Source of the DNA: Algoriphagus sp. AGSA1
Lineage (GTDB): Bacteria; Bacteroidota; Bacteroidia; Cytophagales; Cyclobacteriaceae
Length of the DNA stretch: 64,000 nt
Reading direction: 5' to 3'
NCBI RefSeq assembly: GCF_021390545.1
Contig: NZ_JAJUWR010000023.1
Span: 1 to 64,000 of the forward strand
Positions within the stretch are counted from its first letter, which is position 1, and every line of letters begins with the position of its first letter. The notes beneath the pieces are model-generated. The model was not told where the DNA came from. It searched no databases and saw nothing but the letters and a program-made list of their open reading frames with translations. The translations under genes were made by a program, and so were the position numbers. This document shows, in pieces, positions 17,898 through 26,527 of the stretch.

Positions 17898-20540
17898 ATG
17901 ACAAAACAAAATGTACTCTTGATCTTATTATTAACACTATTAAGTATTACCTCTTTTGCCCAAATTAAAGTAAGTGGAAAGGTGGTTGACAGTGAGGATA
18001 AACAACCACTTATTGGCTCTCAGATTATGGTGGAACCTCAGGGCGTTGGTACTGTAACCAATGAATCGGGATTTTTTGAGATCACACTTCCGGATGGCTC
18101 ATATACAATTAAAATAAAATATTTGGGTTATGACGCAAAAACTTTTTCCGTCAATACTGACTCACCCGATTTGGGAGTAATAGCCCTGGTACGAGCCAGT
18201 ACAACTTTGGATGAAGTCATCGTAAGTGCATCACCCAATAATTTTAAAGAGGAATTTAAAGGAAGCAATTTCAGAATAAGTCCGATTGCCCTGAAAAACA
18301 TCAATCCACTGAGTGCGGAAGAAGTGCTGCGGATGGTACCCGGAGTGAACATTGTAGGTGATATGGGGCTTTCAAACCGCCCCAATATAAGTATCAGAGG
18401 GTCCTGGGGAAGGCGTTCTAAAAAGGTACTGTTGATGGAAGATGGAACACCATCCGCACCTGCTCCCTACATTGCACCGGGTGCTTATTACAACCCTGTG
18501 AGCGACCGGTTGACCGCCATCGAGGTGTACAAAGGTGCAGATATGCTGCGTTTTGGGCCAAATAATATGTATGGTGCCATTAATTACATTACCGCATTGC
18601 CGCCTCAAAAACCTGAATTACGAATGAAGTTGATTGGTGGTCAACGAAATTATCAAACAGGCTTATTGTCTTATGGCGGCACCTGGAACAATCTAGGGGC
18701 ATTGGTCGAGGGCGTTTACAAAAAGTTTGATGGATTTACCGATAATTCATCGGTAGAAGTGCTGAATTTGAATGCGAAAATATATGCTAAACTTTCTGAT
18801 AATCAATCCCTGTATTTCAAAGTGAGTGGCCAATTTGAGGATAATCAAGCTTCATTAAGTTCCCAAACACCATTTACCTTCGATACCGACCCAACCCAAA
18901 ATCCCTTGGATGCTGACCAATTTACCATGAGGCGTTATGGGGTGGACATTATCCATAAATGGTTGCCTAATAGTAACCTGAGTTTCACCTCAAAAATTTA
19001 TGCTACCGATTTTGAGCGGGATTGGTGGAGACAAATCACGGCAAAGGTCAAAGCATCAGAGGTAAGGAATTACGTTGGAGATGCGATTTTCAACGACCGT
19101 TACAGCTATTTGAATGGAAATACCTTGGGAGAAGAGGATTACGTTATTGTGGGCAGGGTGCTGAACGGTCGGGAAAGCACCACGGATAGTCGTTGGACAT
19201 ACACTGTTTCGGGATTAAAAGAAACGATGAATTATGATTGGCAAGCATTCGGTGAAAAACAACACCTGGAAGCAGCTATCAATTTGCACCGTGAAACCTT
19301 CAAAGACCGCTTTTTAGTGGCCGACAGCAGTAGGTGGGCAAGAAATGGAACCACCACAACAGATTTGTGGTACAGGTTATGGTCTTTCAACGGTTTTATC
19401 CGAAATGAATTTAATATCGGAAAATGGGGCATCACACCTATCCTTCGTTTGGAATACGTGGATATGTACCGACAAGATTTATTGGCTCTTGCCCAAAACC
19501 CGAACATAAACAGCACGGAAGAAGGTAGGGAGCCGAATGCTTACACGCAATTTTTACCGGGCCTTACAGTAGATTATCGCATTCAAGATGGGGAATTTTA
19601 TGGAAGCATCTATCAGGGTATGATAGCCCCGTCCAAGGTATTCGGGTTTTTGGTGGAGCAGGACGGTGTTGTTACCAACCCGCTTGCAGGACAAAGCATC
19701 AACATTGAACCCGAATTGGCGTGGAACAGGGAAATCGGTTGGCGAGGAAATTTATGGGATAATCGCATTGACGGGCAACTGACCTACTTCAACAATACCA
19801 GCCGGAATTTCTATGCGGGAGGCCGAAATGAAGTATTTCAGGGATTAGGCAAAATTAATGTGCAAGGGTTGGAGGTTGCTCTTGGTGCGGAACTTTTCAA
19901 TATAAACCAGCACCATATTCGTCTTTTCGGAAATATCAATGTGATGCAGTCGAAAGTGTTGGAAGGTAGATTGGTGGACAAAGATCTTTTTTCGCAAGTC
20001 ATTCACAGTACCGCCACCCAAAACGAGTATATCGATAAAGTAAACGCCAACCGAAGTGCCTATGAGGTATATGTTTCGGACGGTTCGGGAGGTGAAGTAT
20101 TACTTACTGATGAAACCATAGATCAAGCTGATTTTCAGAACATAACAAAAAGCGTTATCCGTTTTGGAGAGGACGGCATTTCAGATGCCGAAGCTCCTTA
20201 CACACCCAAATGGAACGCGAGCATTGGTTTGAACTATGATTTCCAAAACCTATCCGTTGGAGTCAGTGGACATTTCGTAAGCGAGCAATTCACCGAGTTC
20301 CATAATTTTAGCAACGAGTCTGCCGATGGGGCAATCGGAAAGCTGCCTGCCTATCGTTCGATAGATGCCTACGTGAACTATGATTTTATTTTGGGTAAAA
20401 AACTGAGTATGACTGCCTTTGTTAACGGAAAGAATGTTACCAATGAAATTTACCGGGCCTCTCGCTTGAACCGTGCCACATCAGGGATATTCGGAGGTGG
20501 TTTCAGGCAAATTATTTTTGGTGTCAATTTGAGGATATGA
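17898..20540 (+). CDS. TonB-dependent receptor, FecA-like, with N-terminal carboxypeptidase-type domain
   Basis: Outer-membrane transporter driven by TonB-ExbB-ExbD. Signal peptide 1-21. Then a carboxypeptidase-D regulatory-like beta domain (about 24-100; VSGKVVDSEDKQPLIGSQI), typical of Bacteroidetes receptors. Next comes a plug domain (about 110-240; IVSASPNNF, NISIRGSWGRRSKKVLLMEDG, IEVYKGADMLRFGPNNMYGAINYI) and a 22-strand barrel ending GGGFRQIIFGVNLRI with a terminal aromatic/hydrophobic strand. Plug wording and barrel size resemble Fe(III)-dicitrate receptors (FecA), but the ligand cannot be fixed from sequence. The iron permease and Fur gene upstream make an iron chelate plausible. Its 880 residues are full length. 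Confidence 0.85.
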   Translation: MTKQNVLLILLLTLLSITSFAQIKVSGKVVDSEDKQPLIGSQIMVEPQGVGTVTNESGFFEITLPDGSYTIKIKYLGYDAKTFSVNTDSPDLGVIALVRASTTLDEVIVSASPNNFKEEFKGSNFRISPIALKNINPLSAEEVLRMVPGVNIVGDMGLSNRPNISIRGSWGRRSKKVLLMEDGTPSAPAPYIAPGAYYNPVSDRLTAIEVYKGADMLRFGPNNMYGAINYITALPPQKPELRMKLIGGQRNYQTGLLSYGGTWNNLGALVEGVYKKFDGFTDNSSVEVLNLNAKIYAKLSDNQSLYFKVSGQFEDNQASLSSQTPFTFDTDPTQNPLDADQFTMRRYGVDIIHKWLPNSNLSFTSKIYATDFERDWWRQITAKVKASEVRNYVGDAIFNDRYSYLNGNTLGEEDYVIVGRVLNGRESTTDSRWTYTVSGLKETMNYDWQAFGEKQHLEAAINLHRETFKDRFLVADSSRWARNGTTTTDLWYRLWSFNGFIRNEFNIGKWGITPILRLEYVDMYRQDLLALAQNPNINSTEEGREPNAYTQFLPGLTVDYRIQDGEFYGSIYQGMIAPSKVFGFLVEQDGVVTNPLAGQSINIEPELAWNREIGWRGNLWDNRIDGQLTYFNNTSRNFYAGGRNEVFQGLGKINVQGLEVALGAELFNINQHHIRLFGNINVMQSKVLEGRLVDKDLFSQVIHSTATQNEYIDKVNANRSAYEVYVSDGSGGEVLLTDETIDQADFQNITKSVIRFGEDGISDAEAPYTPKWNASIGLNYDFQNLSVGVSGHFVSEQFTEFHNFSNESADGAIGKLPAYRSIDAYVNYDFILGKKLSMTAFVNGKNVTNEIYRASRLNRATSGIFGGGFRQIIFGVNLRI

Positions 20541-20613
20541 GAAGATTGTCGGTATATAAAAAGGGTAGTGTATATAAAATAAGAAAAAATGATTATTTAA
20601 AGATATAAAGAAT

Positions 20614-21870
20614 ATGACAACTATTCCGAAAGACAAAAACATCGATAGCAGTTTGACGCTACTTCGTGACGGCTATGAATTTATACAGAAAAAGCGTAAA
20701 AAGCTTGGATCCAATATTTTTAGAACTCGCTTAATGTTAAAGAAAACGATCTGCATGAGTGGAAGAGAAGCCGCGGAGGTTTTCTACGATAATGAAAAGT
20801 TTCAGCGCAAAGGTGCTACTCCTAAAAGAGTGCAAAAAACATTATTCGGCCAAAAGGGGGTTCAGACATTGGATAATTCAGCACACAGACAAAGAAAAGA
20901 AATGTTTATGTCTTTGATGAAGCCGGATAGCCTTGAACAGTTCTTAGAGATCAAAAAAGGTTATTGGGAAACATACATTAGTAAATGGGAGAAAGAAGAG
21001 CAAATAATATTATTTAACGAAGTACAGGCGCTACTCTGTCGTGCAGTCTGTTCGTGGTCGGGAGTGCCGCTGCGAGAAGAAGAAGTGCAACAAAGAGCAA
21101 AGGATCTTGGGGCTATGGTAGATGCCTTTGGAGCCATCGGTCCAAGGCACTGGAGAGGAAAGCAGGCTCGGAAAAGAGCTGAAAAATGGATTGGTAACCT
21201 TATTAAAGAAATCCGTAACGGCAAAATTCAGGTAGAAAAGGGCACTGCCGCCCACTCAATTGCTTTTCACTGTGAGCTTGATGGTAAATTGTTGGACACA
21301 AAGGTTGCAGCAGTAGAGCTGCTCAATGTAGTAAGACCCACCGTAGCCATAGCAACCTACATTACTTTTACTGCTCTTGCTTTACATCAATATCCACAAT
21401 ACAAAAAAGAAATACAGACAGAGAAAGAGAATCTGACAGAAATGCTGGTACAGGAAGTACGAAGGTTTTATCCATTCACCCCAATGGTAGGCGCCATTGT
21501 GCGAAAAGAATTTGAATGGAAGGGATATACATTTAAGCGTGGCAGGCTGGTGTTGCTGGATATATATGGCATGCTTCACGATCCTGAATTATGGCAACAT
21601 CCTCAGGAATTTAATCCTGAAAGATTTATAAACTGGGACGGCAATCCCTTTACCTTAATTCCGCAAGGTGGAGGAGAACATCTACACGGTCATCGGTGTG
21701 CGGGTGAATGGCTTACCATTGAATCGATGAAACAAGCTGTAGATTTTCTGACAAATCGGATGACTTATGAGGTACCCGATCAGGATTTGACATTCAGTTT
21801 ATCGCGTATGCCCACGCTGCCACGCAGTGGTTTTATGATAAGTAAAATAAAAAAATTGCCATATGAATAA
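20614..21870 (+). CDS. Cytochrome P450 of the CYP152 (H2O2-dependent fatty-acid peroxygenase) type
   Basis: A 418-residue P450. The haem-binding stretch is GGGEHLHGHRCAGEW with the axial Cys at 362, and the I-helix region reads NVVRPTVAI with R241-P242. The Arg-Pro pair and the HRC-GEW haem loop are signatures of CYP152 peroxygenases (P450-BSbeta, SPalpha, OleT), where the Arg holds the fatty-acid carboxylate. The numbering nearly coincides with BSbeta (R242, C363). EVRRFYPFTPMVGA, equivalent to the E-x-x-R helix, is also present. The expected reaction is alpha- or beta-hydroxylation or decarboxylation of fatty acids using H2O2, with no reductase. The last 8 bases overlap the next gene, so the two are coupled. 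Confidence 0.88.
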   Translation: MTTIPKDKNIDSSLTLLRDGYEFIQKKRKKLGSNIFRTRLMLKKTICMSGREAAEVFYDNEKFQRKGATPKRVQKTLFGQKGVQTLDNSAHRQRKEMFMSLMKPDSLEQFLEIKKGYWETYISKWEKEEQIILFNEVQALLCRAVCSWSGVPLREEEVQQRAKDLGAMVDAFGAIGPRHWRGKQARKRAEKWIGNLIKEIRNGKIQVEKGTAAHSIAFHCELDGKLLDTKVAAVELLNVVRPTVAIATYITFTALALHQYPQYKKEIQTEKENLTEMLVQEVRRFYPFTPMVGAIVRKEFEWKGYTFKRGRLVLLDIYGMLHDPELWQHPQEFNPERFINWDGNPFTLIPQGGGEHLHGHRCAGEWLTIESMKQAVDFLTNRMTYEVPDQDLTFSLSRMPTLPRSGFMISKIKKLPYE

Positions 21871-23230
21871 AATTAAAACCACGGTTTTATGGATGCTGTT
21901 TGATACCTGGAAGGCTAAGAAAGAAGGCTTAAAAGGAATAGAAACACGGCAAAGTAAACGTTTGGCTGATATTGTAGCCTTTGCTCGTGCAAACTCACCT
22001 TATTATCAGGAACTATATCAAGAGTTACCAAAGCAGATTGAAGATCCAACATGCTTGCCGGTTACAAGTAAAAAAGAGTTAATGGAGCATTTTAACGATT
22101 TCGTCACCGATCCAGAAGTAACCATTGAAAAAGCACAGGCATTTGTTGGTAATCCCGAATTCATTGGGGTGTATTTTTTAAACAAGTACACTGTCGCTAC
22201 TACCTCCGGAACTACAGGAAAAAAGGGAATATTCCTTATTGATGAGAGGAGCTTTAAAGTAGTGGGCGCTCTTGCATTTCGCATGATGATTTCCTGGCTT
22301 GGTTTAGGCGACTTCATTCGTATTCTTGTTAACCGGGGCCGTTTGACGATGATAAACGCAATGGGTGGGCACTTTGCTTCCGCCATCGCTGCGGTACGGC
22401 TAAAAAAGAAGCGTGACAAAAGGTATCAGGTCCTTCCTGTGAACATGCCCATACCAGATATGGTTAAAAACCTCAACCAGTTCCAGCCCATAATACTTGC
22501 CCCCTATGCAAGTATGGGCCCGCTGCTGGCCAGTGAACAGGAAGCTGGACGGCTGCACATAAATCCTTCGCTAATCGTGCTCTCTGCAGAAGGGTTACCT
22601 GAAAAAGAGTACCAACGGATTTCAAGGGCATTAAATGCTAAAGTCTACGATAGTTATGCTGCTACGGAATGTCCTTTTATTAGCTACAGGTGCAGATATG
22701 GCTGGCTCCATGTAAATAGCGATTGGGTGATACTGGAACCTGTTGACGAGGATTATAAACCAACTCCTCCAGGGAAACAGTCATACACTGTACTTCTAAC
22801 CAATCTTGCTAATAAAATACAGCCCATACTTCGCTATGACCTTGGAGATAGTATTTTACAAAAACCTGAACCCTGCAAATGTGGTAACCCGCTTCCTGCT
22901 ATTCGTGTACAAGGCCGCTCTTCTGATGTGCTTACTTTTCCTGCGGATGGGGAAAAAGTATCTATTGCGCCTTTGGCATTCAGCACTGTAGCTGCACGCA
23001 TTCCCGGGATTGATTTGTTCCAGCTTGTACAGACCTGTCCGACAAATCTTCGTATACGCCTGAAGCTTTCGGCTGGTGCAGAACCTGAGCGGATTTGGCA
23101 AACAATACTCGCAGAGCTAGCTGGTGTGCTAAAAGAGAATAGACTTGAAAACATCACCTTGGAGAAAGCTGAAGAACTGCCTGAACAGACATCCGGTGGT
23201 AAGGTTCGTGAGGTAATTCCATTAAAATAA
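21863..23230 (+). CDS. PaaK-like adenylate-forming ligase
   Basis: A 455-residue member of the phenylacetate-CoA ligase / F390-synthetase-like branch of the ANL superfamily, which activates carboxylates as acyl-adenylates. Seen are TTSGTTGKKG (ATP-binding P-loop, about residues 115-124), YDSYAATECP (adenine/Mg region), RYDLGDS (ribose-binding Asp in the hinge region), CKCGNPLPAIRVQGRSSDVL, and a C-terminal domain. The substrate is unknown. The 8-bp overlap with the CYP152 gene suggests they act on the same acid, for example activation of a hydroxy-fatty acid made by the P450, but that is inference. A CDF transporter starts 10 bp downstream. Confidence 0.75.
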   Translation: MNKIKTTVLWMLFDTWKAKKEGLKGIETRQSKRLADIVAFARANSPYYQELYQELPKQIEDPTCLPVTSKKELMEHFNDFVTDPEVTIEKAQAFVGNPEFIGVYFLNKYTVATTSGTTGKKGIFLIDERSFKVVGALAFRMMISWLGLGDFIRILVNRGRLTMINAMGGHFASAIAAVRLKKKRDKRYQVLPVNMPIPDMVKNLNQFQPIILAPYASMGPLLASEQEAGRLHINPSLIVLSAEGLPEKEYQRISRALNAKVYDSYAATECPFISYRCRYGWLHVNSDWVILEPVDEDYKPTPPGKQSYTVLLTNLANKIQPILRYDLGDSILQKPEPCKCGNPLPAIRVQGRSSDVLTFPADGEKVSIAPLAFSTVAARIPGIDLFQLVQTCPTNLRIRLKLSAGAEPERIWQTILAELAGVLKENRLENITLEKAEELPEQTSGGKVREVIPLK

Positions 23231-23240
23231 TAGACCAGTC

Positions 23241-23906
23241 ATGAGCGATAATAACAACAACGAAGAAGACGAGATCCAGCTCGATGCTTCTAATAAAGCT
23301 GAAAGAAAAACATTAAAACAGGTTCTGGGAATCAATATGTTTCAGGTGGCACTGGCCGGTATTGTTGGCTTTATAGCAAATTCCACAGGGCTATTGGGTG
23401 CTGCACTTGACAATCTTGCTGACTCAGCCGTTTACCTTGTAAGCATTTACGCTGTGGGCAAAGGTGTTGTAGCTCAATCACGCGCTGCAAACCTTTCCGG
23501 TGTTCTTTTAATTGGGCTGGGTCTGCTTTTGTTGGGTGAAGTGATCAGGCGTTTTGTTACAGAAGCCGAACCAATTGGATGGGCCATGATCATCACGGCT
23601 ATAGTAAATGCAGCAAGTAACCTGCTTGCCTTGCGCTTGCTGAAATCTCAAGGGGAAAGAGGCGTACACATGAAGGCCTCCATGGTATTTACCAGCAACG
23701 ATATGCTGGTAAATTTAGGCATTGTATTGTCCGGTGTCGGGGTGATGGTGTTTAACTCCCCTCTTCCGGATTTGATCATCAGCCTTATTGTGGTTGGAGT
23801 GGTGCTACAGGGAGGATGGAAAATACTTAAACAGGCACAAAGTGCACGCAGGAAAGGTGTTGCAGCTTCGGAATACAATAATCAGAAGAAAAAGCATAGA
23901 GAATAA
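23241..23906 (+). CDS. Short cation-diffusion-facilitator-like transporter with altered metal site
   Basis: A 221-residue protein with about six hydrophobic segments and no C-terminal cytoplasmic metallochaperone-like domain. Helix 2 keeps the CDF Asp pair D57-xxx-D61 (LDNLADS). Helix 5 reads MKASMVFTSNDMLVN with D154, but the His usually four residues before that Asp is absent; the nearest His is H143. The gene at 25187 has the same helix-5 wording, so the two belong to one unusual subfamily. The transported ion may therefore differ from Zn, or the protein may not transport Zn efficiently. It lies 10 bp after the PaaK-like gene in an apparent operon. Confidence 0.75.
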   Translation: MSDNNNNEEDEIQLDASNKAERKTLKQVLGINMFQVALAGIVGFIANSTGLLGAALDNLADSAVYLVSIYAVGKGVVAQSRAANLSGVLLIGLGLLLLGEVIRRFVTEAEPIGWAMIITAIVNAASNLLALRLLKSQGERGVHMKASMVFTSNDMLVNLGIVLSGVGVMVFNSPLPDLIISLIVVGVVLQGGWKILKQAQSARRKGVAASEYNNQKKKHRE

Positions 23907-23927
23907 AAATTGAAAATCTGAAATACG

Positions 23928-24283
23928 ATGATTCAAATACTCGAACAAACAAAAGGCAACATCATTGCGACAAAAGCCACAGGAAAATTAACGGAAGTTG
24001 ATTACGATAAACTGTTGCCACTGTTCAACGATAAGCTGAAGCAATACCGGAAGATCCGTTGGTATTTTGAAATGGAAGATTTGACGGGTGCGAACTGAAC
24101 GTTTTTTCGGAAGATTTAAAGTTTGATGCCAAACATGCCAATGACTTTGATAAAGTGGCCATGGTAGGCGAAAAAAAGTGGGAAGAAAAAATGTCTGACC
24201 TAATGGGTTTTTTCAGTTCAGGTGAAGTTAAATACTTTGATATTTCAGAAAAAGAAACTGCATTCAAGTGGATTAAAAAATAA
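23928..24283 (+). pseudogene. Frameshifted SpoIIAA/STAS-like protein
   Basis: The first frame (ATG 23928) reads MIQILEQTKGNIIATKATGK ... IRWYFEMEDLTG and stops at 24098. A second frame, open to 24283, continues with ELNVFSEDLKFDAKHANDF, KVAMVGEKKWEEK and VKYFDISE. Put together these form one SpoIIAA-like (STAS) protein of about 118 residues, a family often found beside cation transporters. The break lies at about 24080-24095 and looks like a loss of a few bases, because the usual Trp-containing turn of the family is missing there. It is either a pseudogene or a sequencing error. It lies between two CDF genes. Confidence 0.7.
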
Positions 24284-24293
24284 CAGCTAGGCA

Positions 24294-25133
24294 GTGGCAA
24301 AAAAAGATAACAATATCAGGACAGCCTTTTTCCTGAATCTAGCCTTTACCGTGCTAGAAGTCACAGGTGGTTTGATTTCAGGCAGTATCGCTATTTTAGC
24401 AGACTCACTCCATGATTTTGCTGACAGTCTTTCACTGGGTGCAGGCTGGTACTTCGAAAAGAAATCCAGGAAAGGAAGTACGGATAAATATTCTTATGGA
24501 TATGCCCGGTTTTCTTTATTGGGAGCGATGATAAACGCGTTGACATTATTGCTCGGATCAATCTATATAGTTTATGCATCTGTTGAGCGAATAATAAATC
24601 CACAGAACCCTGATGCATATTGGATGCTTGGCATTTCATTTTTGGGTATAGCCTTAAATGGAATCGGTGTTTGGAAGTTGAAATCCGGTAAATCGATGAA
24701 CAAACAGGTTATGATGATTCATCTTTTAGAGGATGCTCTTGGATGGGTTGCTGTTCTTGTTGGGAGCATTGTCATGTTGCTATTTGATGTTCCAATATTG
24801 GATCCTATTCTGGCCATTGTTATTAACCTTACTGTTCTTGTATTTGCTATGCATAAACTGGTACAGGCACTAAAAATACTGCTTCAAAAAGTTCCGAAGA
24901 ACATCAATCTCCCTGAACTTCGTCAAAAAATACTTTGCTTGGACAAAGTTAAAGATGTAGAGCATTTACATATATGGTCGCTAACGGAGGAAAAAGCTGT
25001 GGTCACTGCACATGTTATAGTTTCAGACATTCGATTATTATCGGATTCAAGTGCTATAAAAGAGCAGATTCATGCAATTTTAAGCGATATAGATACCGAA
25101 CATATCAACATTGATCTGAAGAGTTCTGATTGA
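24294..25133 (+). CDS. Cation diffusion facilitator (CzcD/ZitB-type Zn2+ exporter)
   Basis: A 279-residue, full-length CDF that exchanges Zn2+ (or Cd2+/Co2+) for protons across the inner membrane. Helix 2 has the complete site, LHDFADSLSLG (H-D-x-x-x-D), and helix 5 has HLLEDALGWV (H-x-x-x-D), the canonical Zn coordination set. The C-terminal cytoplasmic domain (about 200-279) contains VEHLHIWSLTEEKAVVTAHV, with the His residues of the dimer-interface zinc sites. The start is GTG at 24294, 10 bp after the broken SpoIIAA-like gene; no better ATG lies nearby in frame. It contrasts with the two neighbouring CDFs, which lack the His. Confidence 0.9.
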   Translation: MAKKDNNIRTAFFLNLAFTVLEVTGGLISGSIAILADSLHDFADSLSLGAGWYFEKKSRKGSTDKYSYGYARFSLLGAMINALTLLLGSIYIVYASVERIINPQNPDAYWMLGISFLGIALNGIGVWKLKSGKSMNKQVMMIHLLEDALGWVAVLVGSIVMLLFDVPILDPILAIVINLTVLVFAMHKLVQALKILLQKVPKNINLPELRQKILCLDKVKDVEHLHIWSLTEEKAVVTAHVIVSDIRLLSDSSAIKEQIHAILSDIDTEHINIDLKSSD

Positions 25134-25186
25134 TAATATATATTTAAATCTTAAAAATCTTGCTGTCAAAAGATAAGCTAGTCAAC

Positions 25187-25981
25187 ATGCAAAAAACAAT
25201 CTTTGAGATAACCAAAATGGACTGCCCTTCGGAGGAGAACCTTATCAGGATGAATTTGGACGGTATTTCCAGTATTGAAAATTTGGAATTTGATATCCCA
25301 AAACGGAAACTGACAGTTTTTCATCAAGGGGAAATTGAAGCCATCGAAAAGTCTGTTGTGGACTTAAATTTAGGAGGGAGGAAAATTTCCACCGAGCAGA
25401 CTGACCAATCGGTCTTTAAAGAACACACTCACCAAAAAAAGTTACTATGGTCTGTCCTTGCAATAAATTTTGCGTTTTTTCTAATCGAAATGACCACAGG
25501 AATTATTTCCAAATCTATGGGGCTGGTTGCCGATAGCTTGGATATGCTTGCGGATAGCTTTGTGTATGGGATAAGTTTATTTGCAGTGGGGGGAACAATA
25601 TATAGGAAAAAGCGGATTGCTAAATGGGCTGGATATTTTCAGATCATACTTGCGATCATCGGATTTGTAGAGGTATTAAGAAGATTTTTTGGAGTCGAGA
25701 AGCTTCCGGATTTTTCAACAATGATTATTGTCTCAATTCTTGCCCTCATGGCGAATGGAATTTGTCTTTATCTGTTGCAAAAATCGAAAAGCAAAGAAGA
25801 GGCTCATATGAAAGCAAGTATGATTTTTACTTCAAATGATGTGATTATTAATTTAGGTGTAATTGCCGCAGGCCTATTAGTTCATTGGCTAGAATCCAGT
25901 ACGCCAGATCTGGTTATAGGAACAATTGTTTTTGTCTTGGTTGTTCAAGGGGCATTTAGAATTTTAAAAGTGAGCAAATAG
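25187..25981 (+). CDS. CDF-like transporter with N-terminal HMA-like metal-binding domain
   Basis: I start at ATG 25187 (MQKTIFEITKMDCPSEE), not TTG 25160, because the HMA-like fold begins there. Residues about 1-70 form a ferredoxin-like domain with MDCPSEENLIRM, resembling MxCxxE variants of HMA domains with a single Cys. Residues about 85-264 are a six-helix CDF core with SLDMLADS (Asp pair kept) and HMKASMIFTSNDVIIN, so as in the 23241 protein the helix-5 His is missing. No C-terminal cytoplasmic domain is present. NCBI-style names for this kind are 'cation transporter'. The substrate is uncertain. It lies 53 bp after the ZitB-type gene. Confidence 0.75.
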   Translation: MQKTIFEITKMDCPSEENLIRMNLDGISSIENLEFDIPKRKLTVFHQGEIEAIEKSVVDLNLGGRKISTEQTDQSVFKEHTHQKKLLWSVLAINFAFFLIEMTTGIISKSMGLVADSLDMLADSFVYGISLFAVGGTIYRKKRIAKWAGYFQIILAIIGFVEVLRRFFGVEKLPDFSTMIIVSILALMANGICLYLLQKSKSKEEAHMKASMIFTSNDVIINLGVIAAGLLVHWLESSTPDLVIGTIVFVLVVQGAFRILKVSK

Positions 25982-26106
25982 AAAAACATGAAGTGATTTT
26001 ATTCGAAATAACGGTAGGTAAGGATAATTTCAGACTAAGTAAAAATATTTGATTTTAGGATATTAACGTTGCAGAGTATTGGATTTTTAGAACAAAAGTA
26101 AAAATG

Positions 26107-26128
26107 TATTTAAGCATTTGCTTAAATA
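26107..26128. promoter_or_regulatory. Perfect palindrome, likely ArsR operator
   Basis: Two 10-bp arms (TATTTAAGCA and TGCTTAAATA) are exact reverse complements around a central TT. ArsR/SmtB repressors bind such A/T-rich palindromes. The site is 24 bp upstream of the arsR ATG and covers the -33 element of the promoter predicted here, so binding would block RNA polymerase. Confidence 0.7.
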
Positions 26129-26147
26129 AGAAGTCTCCTTATTTTTG
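26117..26147 (+). promoter_or_regulatory. Bacteroidetes-type promoter of arsR-merTP
   Basis: TTTG at 26117-26120, exactly 19 nt, then TATTTTTG at 26140-26147, fits the consensus TTTG-N19-TAnnTTTG. The predicted transcription start falls at or within a few bases of the ATG at 26153, so the message would have almost no leader. Confidence 0.6.
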
Positions 26148-26152
26148 TATTC

Positions 26153-26527
26153 ATGGATATCATTTCTTGTATTAGGCAACAAGCGGACGTTGAACAACTA
26201 AACCACTGCAAAAGCCGAGTTTTTGAGCTTCACGAATCCTTCGACTATTTATCAAAGGGACTTGAGCTGGCTGGGAATAAGGTCAGGTTGAAAATTCTTT
26301 TCCTGCTTTATGAAGAGAAACAACTATGTGTATGTGATTTGAGTGATATTCTAGGAATGACCATATCGGCAATTTCTCAACATCTCAGGAAACTCAAAAA
26401 TCAGAAGGTCATCGAAGCTGAAAGACAAGCGCAAACTATTTTCTACTCCTTAGCTGAAGAGTATAAAATCCTGCTTAAACCGATATTCACATTAATTGAG
26501 GAAAATAAAGTTTTCGAAACTGTATGA
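26153..26527 (+). CDS. ArsR/SmtB-family metal-responsive repressor
   Basis: A 124-residue winged-helix repressor. The core reads LAGNKVRLKILFLLYEEKQLCVCDLSDILGMTISAISQHLRKLKNQKVI. LCVCDL is the alpha-3 metal-binding Cys motif of ArsR/CadC-type sensors, and ISAISQHLRKL is the recognition helix. N-terminal Cys5 and Cys19 could complete a thiolate site as in CadC/CmtR-type sensors. By context it should sense Hg, As, Cd or a similar thiophilic metal and release the palindrome just upstream. The stop overlaps the MerTP start (ATGA). Two other ATG codons are internal; the chosen start fits the family N-terminus. Confidence 0.88.
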   Translation: MDIISCIRQQADVEQLNHCKSRVFELHESFDYLSKGLELAGNKVRLKILFLLYEEKQLCVCDLSDILGMTISAISQHLRKLKNQKVIEAERQAQTIFYSLAEEYKILLKPIFTLIEENKVFETV

